Assembly (NCBI GenBank): GCA_030838445.1
Contig: JAUZFQ010000041.1
Span: 1-36,409 of the forward strand
Reading direction: 5' to 3'
DNA: 36,409 nucleotides
Source of the DNA: Pyrinomonadaceae bacterium
Lineage (GTDB): Bacteria; Acidobacteriota; Blastocatellia; Pyrinomonadales; Pyrinomonadaceae
The notes below the pieces were generated by a model that saw nothing but the letters and a program-made list of their open reading frames with translations, made no database searches and was not told the DNA's origin. The translations under genes and the position numbers were made by a program. Below are positions 26,285 to 32,764 of the stretch, piece by piece (the stretch's first letter is position 1; the number at the start of each line of letters is the position of its first letter).

Positions 26285-26411
26285 GCAAACAGGATATTTG
26301 ACCCATGCGCGACCGGATATGTGGCCTGTGTGCGACCGCGCCGAATCCGACCGCGGCGTTGCGCGTCTGGTTATTGACCGTCGCGCGACGCGTCGTTAAC
26401 AGGTTATTTAG

Positions 26412-26441
26412 TTGTCGCCCGGCGGGCGGAGAGTGTAGTAT
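26412..26441 (+). promoter_or_regulatory. Candidate promoter of the GAF-like gene
   Basis: TTGTCG (26412-26417), an 18-nt spacer, and TAGTAT (26436-26441) lie ~50 nt upstream of ATG 26491. It is almost a copy of the lptD promoter candidate on the other strand. Confidence 0.45.
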
Positions 26442-26490
26442 CGAAGCGTAGCCAAACACCTTGCTCCGAGCACTACCGTCCGAGGCCGTG

Positions 26491-27255
26491 ATGTCAACTT
26501 TCAACGATTATTCGCCGCGTGAGATCAGAGATTTCAGGGAGCGGCTGCACGCGTCGTTGCAGGAGTGCGGGCATCTACAGGAGGCGGCGCAGACGTGCGC
26601 CCGACTGCTCTACGAAGAATTTTCGGAGTCGCTCGTCCTCGCCCGCCTGTTCGTCACGTTGCCCTTCGACGCCCTGCCCGCGCGCGACAAGGTGTTCGTC
26701 TCCGCCCTCGCCGACGCTAAAGAGATCAGGCCGCTGCTCGGCGAAAAGACGCAGGTGCTCTCGCTGCTCGGCACGCACGGCGCGCAAGCCGCGTGGTGCG
26801 ACCGCTACGGGTCGCAAGGACACCTCGGCATCCCGCTCGTGACTTCGGGTTTCGTCGAGTCAATCCCGATGGTCGCGCGCTTGATGAGCGACATGGGGAT
26901 CGGCTCGGACTGGTTCGACAAATTCGAGCCGGACATTCTCGTCAAGAATCTGGGACGGGCGGCGGGCGTCTTCTACGTGCGCGACGCGAAGACTTGGCTC
27001 GACGGCCACAATCGCAAGATCGTCTCGTCGCAGGATTTCGTCGCGGCCAACGACGTCCACACCGTATTCGGCCTCGGCGGCAGTTACCTCAACGGCAGTT
27101 TCGTCTCCATGATCCTGTTCACGCGCGAGATCATCGAACAGTCGCAGGCCGAGGCGTTCATGCTGCTGGTGAACACGTTCAAGACCGCCACCCTCCGCCT
27201 CGTGATGGACGACGCGATCTTCCCCCGCGCCGACCGCGCCACCAAAACTGCCTGA
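26491..27255 (+). CDS. Stand-alone GAF-like sensor-domain protein
   Basis: 254 residues, no signal peptide or membrane segment. The N-terminal ~60 residues are helical (SPREIRDFRERLHASLQECGHLQEAAQTCARLLYEEF). A mixed alpha/beta region follows, with HLGIPLVTSGFVESIPMVARLM, GVFYVRDAKTW, IVSSQDFVAANDVHTVFGLGGSYLNG and a strand SMILFTREII, a pattern like the GAF/PAS-type input modules found at the front of sensor kinases and receptors. No kinase, cyclase or DNA-binding output domain is present, so it may be a free sensor subunit working with a partner elsewhere. ATG 26491 has GAGG 5 nt upstream; the longer frame from TTG 26461 lacks this. It diverges from lptD. The family assignment is tentative. 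Confidence 0.6.
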   Translation: MSTFNDYSPREIRDFRERLHASLQECGHLQEAAQTCARLLYEEFSESLVLARLFVTLPFDALPARDKVFVSALADAKEIRPLLGEKTQVLSLLGTHGAQAAWCDRYGSQGHLGIPLVTSGFVESIPMVARLMSDMGIGSDWFDKFEPDILVKNLGRAAGVFYVRDAKTWLDGHNRKIVSSQDFVAANDVHTVFGLGGSYLNGSFVSMILFTREIIEQSQAEAFMLLVNTFKTATLRLVMDDAIFPRADRATKTA

Positions 27256-27322
27256 GCGTTTCCCCGCCAGCCGACCACGCCGCAACTGTCTGAGTCGTTT
27301 TCCCACAGGCCAACTTCGCCGC
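27246..27322. repeat. Imperfect ~38-bp tandem duplication over a gene stop
   Basis: Unit 27246-27283 includes the last codons and TGA of the GAF-like gene, and 27284-27322 is a diverged copy (AACTGCCTGAGCG versus AACTGTCTGAGTCG, both ending in GCCGC). The second copy fills most of the convergent gap to the next gene. Confidence 0.55.
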
Positions 27323-27331
27323 ACGCCGTTC

Positions 27332-28291
27332 TCAGCGCGAGACGCCGCGGTAGCGTCGGCACAGGTCGCGCGCGGCCTCCGGCCACGTCGGGAAGCGGAA
27401 CTCGAAGCCGCTCTCCAAAAGCGTGCGCGGGACGACGCGGCGACTCTTCAAGATCAACTCCGTCTCGCTCCGCAACAGGAGCGCGCCCGCCTCCAACATC
27501 AAACGCGACGCCGGTAGGCCGACCCGCACGCCCCACGCCTCGCGCAGCGCGCGCATGAACTCCGCGTTCGGCAAAGGGTGCGGCGCGGCGAGGTTGATCG
27601 CCCCCGCCAGTTCGTCGTGCTCGATCAACCAGCGTACGGAGCGCACGAAGTCTTCGGCGTGAATCCAGGAGACGAACTGCCGCCCGTCGCCCGACTGCCC
27701 GCCGAGTCCGAACCGCACGAGTCTGAGCAAAGTCTCGAACACGCCGCCCGCGTCGGGACTCATGATGACGGCCGCGCGCATCTTCACCTTGCGCGTCCGC
27801 GCCGCGACCGTCTCGTCCACCACTCGCTCCCACGCGGTCGCCACGTCAATGCTGAAACGCCATGAGTCGGGCGCGTCCCGTTCCGCGCCGCCGATGATGC
27901 CGGTCGCCTCGTCGTTCGCCGCGTCGAAGCGGTGCGCGTAGATGGTCGCGGTGCTCATCTGTAGCCAGACGCGCGGCGGGCTGGCGGCGCGCTCAATGGC
28001 CTCGCCCACGACGCGCGCCGAGTTGACGCGCGACTCCATGATCGCGCGCCGGTTCGACGCGCTGTAGCGACAGTTGACGCTGCGCCCCGCCAGATTGATC
28101 ACGGCGTCCGCCCCCTCGAACTCCGACGCCCACTCGCCGGGACTCTTCGCGTCCCACGCCAACACGCGCCACGGCACGCCCGCACTCTGCGCCCCGCGGC
28201 TCAGCACCACGACCTCATCGCCGCCCTTGTGGAAGGAACGCGCCAGCACAGTTCCGACCTGTCCCGTCCCGCCGGGCAACACTATCTTCAT
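27332..28291 (-). CDS. TIGR01777-family NAD(P)-dependent epimerase-like protein
   Basis: A 319-residue short-chain-dehydrogenase-like protein. The N-terminal Rossmann motif is KIVLPGGTGQVGTVLA, and the family marker GADAVINLAGRSVNCRYS follows at ~60-78. MSTATIYAHRFD occupies the place of the catalytic S/Y region of extended SDR proteins. The C-terminal part (about 245-310) is the DUF1731-like segment PNAEFMRALREAWGVRVGLPASRL to LLESGFEFRFPTW. Members include YfcH/SulA-like proteins of unclear substrate. The gene diverges from lpxB with 128 bp between starts. The ATG at 28291 is the only start that keeps the glycine-rich loop. Confidence 0.88.
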   Translation of the reverse strand: MKIVLPGGTGQVGTVLARSFHKGGDEVVVLSRGAQSAGVPWRVLAWDAKSPGEWASEFEGADAVINLAGRSVNCRYSASNRRAIMESRVNSARVVGEAIERAASPPRVWLQMSTATIYAHRFDAANDEATGIIGGAERDAPDSWRFSIDVATAWERVVDETVAARTRKVKMRAAVIMSPDAGGVFETLLRLVRFGLGGQSGDGRQFVSWIHAEDFVRSVRWLIEHDELAGAINLAAPHPLPNAEFMRALREAWGVRVGLPASRLMLEAGALLLRSETELILKSRRVVPRTLLESGFEFRFPTWPEAARDLCRRYRGVSR

Positions 28292-28419
28292 CGCTCAACC
28301 CCTCCCGTCGCCCTGTCACGATAACGCCTTGAGTTAAATTTGTAACTACCGATTCATCGCCCGTCAATTTCCCCTCCCGCCTGTCGCTTCGCTCGCGCCA
28401 GTTGCTATTATCGCGCGCG

Positions 28420-29634
28420 ATGAACGCAGTAGAGACTTCCTCGAAGTTGCGCCTGATGATCGTGGCGGGCGAGGCGTCGGGCGACGCGCACGCCGCCGCG
28501 CTCGTGCGTGCGCTGCGCGAGAGCGCATCCGGCGCGGACGTCGAATTCTTCGGCGCGACGGGCAGGGAGATGCGCGCCGCCGGGGTCAAGTCAATCGTGG
28601 CGACGGACGATCTGGCGATCACCGGCCTCGTCGAGATCGGCGGCGCGCTCAAGCAGTTCTGGCGCGCCTACCAGACGCTCAAGCGCGCGGGCGTCGAGCG
28701 CGCGCCCGACGCCGTGATCCTCGTTGACTGGCCTGACTTCAACCTGCGCCTCGCGCGCTTCTTCCGGCGGCGCGGCCTGCGCGTCGTCTATTACATCAGC
28801 CCGCAACTCTGGGCTTGGCGCGAGCACCGCGCCCGCAACATCCGGCGCGACGTTGATCTGCTGCTCGCCATCCTCCCCTTCGAGCCGCAGTGGTACGCCG
28901 CGCGCGGCATCACGCACGTCGAGTTCACCGGCCACCCTCTGACGGGCGAAGTGCGCGCGCGCTACGACCGCGCCGAGTTTTGCCGCCGCCACGCGCTCGA
29001 CCCGTCGCGCCCGCTCGTCGCGCTGCTCCCCGGCAGCCGCCGCAAAGAACTGCTGCGCATCCTGCCCCACATGATCGAGGCGGCGCGCGCGTTGCACGCG
29101 TCGCGACCCGACACGCAGTTCGTCGTCGCGCTCGCGCCCAACCGTTCGACCGAAGAGGCGCAGGCGATCATCGACGCCGCCCTCGGCTCGGATCACGCCG
29201 CGCTCTCAAACTCCCTCCGCGTCACGCGACACGAGACGCGCGAAGCCCTCGGCGCGGCCGACGCGGCGGCCGTCGCCAGCGGCACGGCCACGCTCGAAGC
29301 CGCGCTCCTCTCGACGCCGCTCGTCGTCGTCTACAAGGAATCTCTCATCAACTGGCACACGCTCGGCCGTCTCATCAACACGGAACACTTCGGCCTCGTC
29401 AACCTCGTCGCGGGCGAACGCCTCGCGCCTGAGTTGATGCAGAACGACTTCACCGGCGAGACGCTCGCCGCCGAGTTGTCGAAACTTTTAGCAGCGGATC
29501 ACAACGCCGCGACCCGCGCGCGCCTACGCGCCGCGACGCAGGGACTCGGCGCGGGCGGCGCATCCAAACGCGCGGCCGAAGCCATCCTACGAGTTCTGAC
29601 TAAGTGGAAGAATGAAGGCGGGTCGCATTCATAG
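28420..29634 (+). CDS. lpxB: Lipid-A-disaccharide synthase LpxB
   Basis: A 404-residue GT19 enzyme, near the usual 380-400 residues. It joins UDP-diacylglucosamine and lipid X to make lipid A disaccharide at the inner membrane. Signatures: MIVAGEASGDAHAAALVRAL at the start, DDLAITGLVEI, VILVDWPDFNLRLARF, YYISPQLWAWREHR, LPFEPQWYAARGITHVEFTGHP and the C-terminal nucleotide site ALLPGSRRKEL with ASGTATLEAALLSTPLVVVYK. ATG 28420 was chosen over TTG 28402 because homology starts just after it. There is no ribosome-binding site; TATTAT at 28406-28411 would put transcription start within a few bases of the ATG, so a nearly leaderless message is possible. The genes lpxD and lpxA lie downstream on the other strand. 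Confidence 0.95.
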   Translation: MNAVETSSKLRLMIVAGEASGDAHAAALVRALRESASGADVEFFGATGREMRAAGVKSIVATDDLAITGLVEIGGALKQFWRAYQTLKRAGVERAPDAVILVDWPDFNLRLARFFRRRGLRVVYYISPQLWAWREHRARNIRRDVDLLLAILPFEPQWYAARGITHVEFTGHPLTGEVRARYDRAEFCRRHALDPSRPLVALLPGSRRKELLRILPHMIEAARALHASRPDTQFVVALAPNRSTEEAQAIIDAALGSDHAALSNSLRVTRHETREALGAADAAAVASGTATLEAALLSTPLVVVYKESLINWHTLGRLINTEHFGLVNLVAGERLAPELMQNDFTGETLAAELSKLLAADHNAATRARLRAATQGLGAGGASKRAAEAILRVLTKWKNEGGSHS

Positions 29635-29666
29635 CGTGCGTTTCAAACACACTCTTCTACATCTCC

Positions 29667-29744
29667 CTTTGCGCCTTTGCGCCTTTGCGTGAGACTGATA
29701 CTCGCCAAAGAATTAACTTCACGCAAAGGCGCAAAGACGCAAAG
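29667..29744. repeat. CTTTGCG-type intergenic palindrome
   Basis: A 24-bp arm at 29667-29690 pairs with 29721-29744 with one mismatch, around a 30-nt loop. Each arm is itself made of three CTTTGCG(C/T)C-like units. This kind of element is seen repeatedly between genes in phylogenetically distant bacteria. It lies between the converging lpxB and lpxD genes, where it may also act as a two-way terminator. Confidence 0.75.
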
Positions 29745-29887
29745 AAGAAGAAGGCGTCGGAAGGCGTCGGGTGGTCTTGAAACCGTCCCTTAAACGGTCG
29801 GTCACTAAAGGTCAGTCGCAGGCTGTTAAGGACAGTTACAAAGCGTAGCGGTAGCGAACTAATCCCTAGACTTATCTCTCCACAAAA

Positions 29888-30988
29888 TTACTTCTCGCCG
29901 GGTTGGCCCGCTTCCGGTGTCTCCGCGAGACGCGCTGTGAGTTCACGCACCTGTCGCTTGAGTTCGTCCAGTTCCGCGCGCATCTGCGGGAGACGGCCGA
30001 AGTGCGCGTTCAGGCGTTTGTACTCGTCGAGCGGCCGCACGGGCACGCCCCACACGACCGCGCCCGCACGCACGATCTTGCCCGGAAGTATCCCCGCCTT
30101 CGAGCCGACGATAGCGCCCGCCTGCACGCGCGCATGATCGCCCATCCCGACCTGCCCGCCGATCACCGCGTCCGACTCGATCACGGTGCTGCCCGAAATC
30201 CCTGTCTGCGCCGCGATCACGACGCGCTCGCCGATCTCTACGTTGTGCCCGACGTGAACGAGGTTGTCGAGTTTCGTCCCGCGCCCGATGCGCGTCTCCC
30301 CGAGCGCGCCGCGATCCACGCACGAGTTCGCGCCGATCTCCACGTCGTCCTCGATGACGACCGTGCCCACCTGCGGAAACTTGTGATAGCCCGCCGCGTC
30401 GCGCACGTACCCGAACCCGTCAGCGCCGACGACCACGCCCGCGTGCAACACGACGCGGCTGCCGAGACGCACGCCCCCGTAGAGCACGACGTTCGGATGC
30501 AGCACGCACGCCGCGCCCACCTCCGCGCCTTCTTCGATCACGACGCCCGCCAACACCTGCGTCCCCCGCCCGATCCTCACGCGCTCGCCCACACACACGC
30601 CCGCGCCGATAAACACGTCTTCCTCAATCCGCGCCGACTCCGCCACGAACGCCGTCGGGTGAATCGCTCCCGCACGCCGCGACGGCGCGTGCAACACTTC
30701 CGCGATCAAAGCGAACGCCAACTTCGGACGCGCCACTTCGACCAGCGTCGCCGCGAACTCGCCCGCCGCCACCGACTCGCCCGTCCCCTCCGGCACGAGC
30801 AGGCACGACGCACGGCTCGCCCTCGCGCCCTCTAAAAATTTCCCCTCCTCGACGAAACTGATCGCCCCCGCCTCTGCGCCCTCCAAGCTCGCGACCCGCC
30901 CGATCAGAACTTGCCCGTCGCCGACCACACGCCCGCCAGCCAGCGCGGCCAACTCGACAACCGTCATCCGTTTGCTTTCACTGTCCAT
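29888..30988 (-). CDS. lpxD: UDP-3-O-acylglucosamine N-acyltransferase LpxD
   Basis: A 366-residue enzyme, slightly longer than the usual ~340. It adds the second acyl chain (from acyl-ACP) to UDP-3-O-acylglucosamine in lipid A synthesis. The N-terminal uridine-binding domain reads [42 protein letters not shown] left-handed beta-helix of hexapeptide repeats follows, with the catalytic His in [14 protein letters not shown]. The C-terminus ([15 protein letters not shown] to [10 protein letters not shown]) is a coiled coil. ATG 30988 starts the conserved domain a few residues later; the frame extends to 31009 without support. It follows lpxA on the same strand by 104 bp and is probably co-transcribed. 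fabZ, often between lpxD and lpxA, is absent here. Confidence 0.95.
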   Translation of the reverse strand: MDSESKRMTVVELAALAGGRVVGDGQVLIGRVASLEGAEAGAISFVEEGKFLEGARASRASCLLVPEGTGESVAAGEFAATLVEVARPKLAFALIAEVLHAPSRRAGAIHPTAFVAESARIEEDVFIGAGVCVGERVRIGRGTQVLAGVVIEEGAEVGAACVLHPNVVLYGGVRLGSRVVLHAGVVVGADGFGYVRDAAGYHKFPQVGTVVIEDDVEIGANSCVDRGALGETRIGRGTKLDNLVHVGHNVEIGERVVIAAQTGISGSTVIESDAVIGGQVGMGDHARVQAGAIVGSKAGILPGKIVRAGAVVWGVPVRPLDEYKRLNAHFGRLPQMRAELDELKRQVRELTARLAETPEAGQPGEK

Positions 30989-31092
30989 AAGATTCAAGCG
31001 ACTGAACACTCAAGCGGCCGAGTGCGGAAGAACGTGACTCGGTAAGGCGTCGCGTTTCATAAAAACCATCAAGAAGTATCAAGCGGCGTCTC

Positions 31093-31902
31093 TCAATCAT
31101 CGCCCGCCTCTTCCCCGCCCCGCCGCTCTCCCCTCTGCTCGCGCGAGAAGCCGCGCCGCGAGCCGCGTATGAAGTCGGCCAGATGCCGCACGTGCTCGTC
31201 GTCCATCGCGTCCAACTGTCCGAGCACTTCGCCGAGCGGCACACGCGCGCGAAACAGAAGTTGATAAGCGCGCTTCAACGCGAGCCTCGACGCAGGTGCG
31301 AAACCCGCGCGCCGCAAACCCACCGTGTTCAACCCGCGCACGCGCGCCGGATTTCCGTCCGTCGTGAAGAACGGCAACACGTCCTGCACGATCTTCGACT
31401 TCCCTCCGACCATCGCATAACGCCCCATCCGCACAAACTGGTGCGCGCCCACGTTCGACGACAGGAACACATGATCTTCCACCGTGCAGTGCCCCGCCAG
31501 CGCCACGCCGTTCGCAAAGATATTATCGTCACCCACCTCGCAGTTATGCGCCACGTGTACGCCGATCATCAAAAAGTTGCGACTCCCCACACGCGTCTCC
31601 GCCCCCTCCCCGCTCGCACGATGCAGCGTCGCCCCCTCCCGAATCAAATTATCATCCCCGATCAACAGACGGCTCGCCTCGCCCTTAAACTTCACATCCT
31701 GCGGCTCGCCCCCCAGAGTCGCATGCTCAAACACGCGGTTGCGCGCCCCCAACACCGTGTATCGCTTGACCACCGCATGCGCCCCGATCTCGCACCCCTC
31801 ACCGATCAACACATCCTCTTCAATCAACGCATACGCACCCACCCGCACGCCCGAACCGAGTTCGGCGCGCCCACTAACCACGGCTGTCGGATGAATTTCC
31901 AT
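31093..31902 (-). CDS. lpxA: UDP-N-acetylglucosamine acyltransferase LpxA
   Basis: A 269-residue enzyme for the first step of lipid A synthesis: acyl-ACP to the 3-OH of UDP-GlcNAc. The N-terminus has the family start MEIHPTAVVSGRAELGSGVRVG. Hexapeptide repeats build the beta-helix, with TLGGEPQDVKFKGE, IREGATLHRAS and the catalytic His in GVHVAHNCEVGDDN. The C-terminal helical region runs from AGFAPASRLALKRAYQLL to HLADFI. The last ~18 residues are a charged extension (SREQRGERRGGEEAGDD) not needed by the fold. ATG 31902 is the family start; the longer frame to 31980 has no homology. Downstream is lpxD. Confidence 0.95.
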   Translation of the reverse strand: MEIHPTAVVSGRAELGSGVRVGAYALIEEDVLIGEGCEIGAHAVVKRYTVLGARNRVFEHATLGGEPQDVKFKGEASRLLIGDDNLIREGATLHRASGEGAETRVGSRNFLMIGVHVAHNCEVGDDNIFANGVALAGHCTVEDHVFLSSNVGAHQFVRMGRYAMVGGKSKIVQDVLPFFTTDGNPARVRGLNTVGLRRAGFAPASRLALKRAYQLLFRARVPLGEVLGQLDAMDDEHVRHLADFIRGSRRGFSREQRGERRGGEEAGDD

Positions 31903-32281
31903 CAGAGTCTCTTGCGCGCCGGATGGTACAACCCCGCCCCCACCTTCGCAACATGCGAATGCATCAACAACTGCTCTCAACAGCCTCCTCCCACCTCACA
32001 AACAAAACACCACTTCAGAGATTTTACCCCCTCAAAGCCCCCGCCAAATTGCTTGTAATTTTGCAATCCTCCCTAAGTCCTTTAAATTCGCCCCCACCTC
32101 ACACAATATTCTTAAAAAACCTATTGCCATCCCCTCAACACAGCGTTACTCTCCGCCCCACGGATGCCCCCTTAATCCGGGCATCCCTGCTTTTCGACAT
32201 TCTCATATAGACACACAACTCCTAAGCCGCCACCAAACCCGTTTCACGGCAGCTTAGAAAATTTTTAGATGAACGAACTGC
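31903..32281. other. AT-richer intergenic region with one hairpin
   Basis: 379 bp between the lpxA start and the small secreted-protein stop. It is clearly AT-richer than lpxA. An 8-bp perfect hairpin lies at 32162-32169 with 32179-32186 (GGATGCCC, 9-nt loop); it could terminate the small gene on the minus strand, but no T-run follows in that direction. Open frames on either strand here look random. The lpxA promoter must lie here, but none is clear. Confidence 0.4.
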
Positions 32282-32521
32282 CTAGAACAGAGCCAACACG
32301 CTCGGCAGCAGACCCAGCACAATTTCCGTGACCGGATCAGTCGCCGCGCGCCCGGTTGTCATGATGCCCTCAGCCTCAACCGCATTTTTTGTTGCTACTG
32401 ACGGTGGCGGAGGAGGTGGGTCTGTCTTCATAATTATTATTATCCCGTCCCCGGCAAGCGCAGAGACAGAAAGTAAGAGGGTCAAGACGACCGATGCGAA
32501 GAGTTGTTGTAGCTTTTTCAT
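32282..32521 (-). CDS. Small secreted peptide precursor, unknown family
   Basis: 79 residues. AGGA sits 7 nt upstream of ATG 32521 in GCAGGAAAATCATG, a strong ribosome-binding site, so this start is preferred over the 160-residue frame from 32764, whose front shows no protein-like pattern. Residues 1-23 form a textbook signal peptide (MKK, hydrophobic core, ALA cleavage site). The mature part (~56 residues) has GDGIIIIMKTD, a run of six prolines, a polar middle (ATKNAVEAEGIMTTGRAATD) and a hydrophobic end TEIVLGLLPSVLALF. It has no Cys, so it is not a lipoprotein or disulfide peptide. It lies divergent, 243 bp from a TPR-HTH-receiver regulator, and could be a signal or cargo of that protein, which is only inference. 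Confidence 0.75.
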   Translation of the reverse strand: MKKLQQLFASVVLTLLLSVSALAGDGIIIIMKTDPPPPPPSVATKNAVEAEGIMTTGRAATDPVTEIVLGLLPSVLALF

Positions 32522-32764
32522 GATTTTCCTGCATGAGGTGAAGTTGCAAGCCAAGCTGAAAGAATTGTAGAAGGCGATGACAGCCATACCCCTACAGTAA
32601 TCTGCTTGCGTCGCACGCGGTTGAACATACTCTATAAATGGATGGTATGAGCGGTTCTTACCAAACCATTCAAGACGGATTGAGAGCGGCATCTTACCAC
32701 CCGATAAGCAGCCTAGCACTCGTCGAAAGTTCTTTTTGCATTTGCCCGGAAAGGCAAGCCTCAC

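Noticed and set aside
31923-32210. 95-codon open frame between lpxA and the small gene
   Set aside because: Pro/Leu/Ser-rich random-looking translation with no ribosome-binding site; it partly overlaps the region needed for lpxA expression.
32522-32764. N-terminal extension of the small secreted protein
   Set aside because: The open frame continues upstream, but the signal peptide and strong ribosome-binding site at 32521 show that the extension is not translated.
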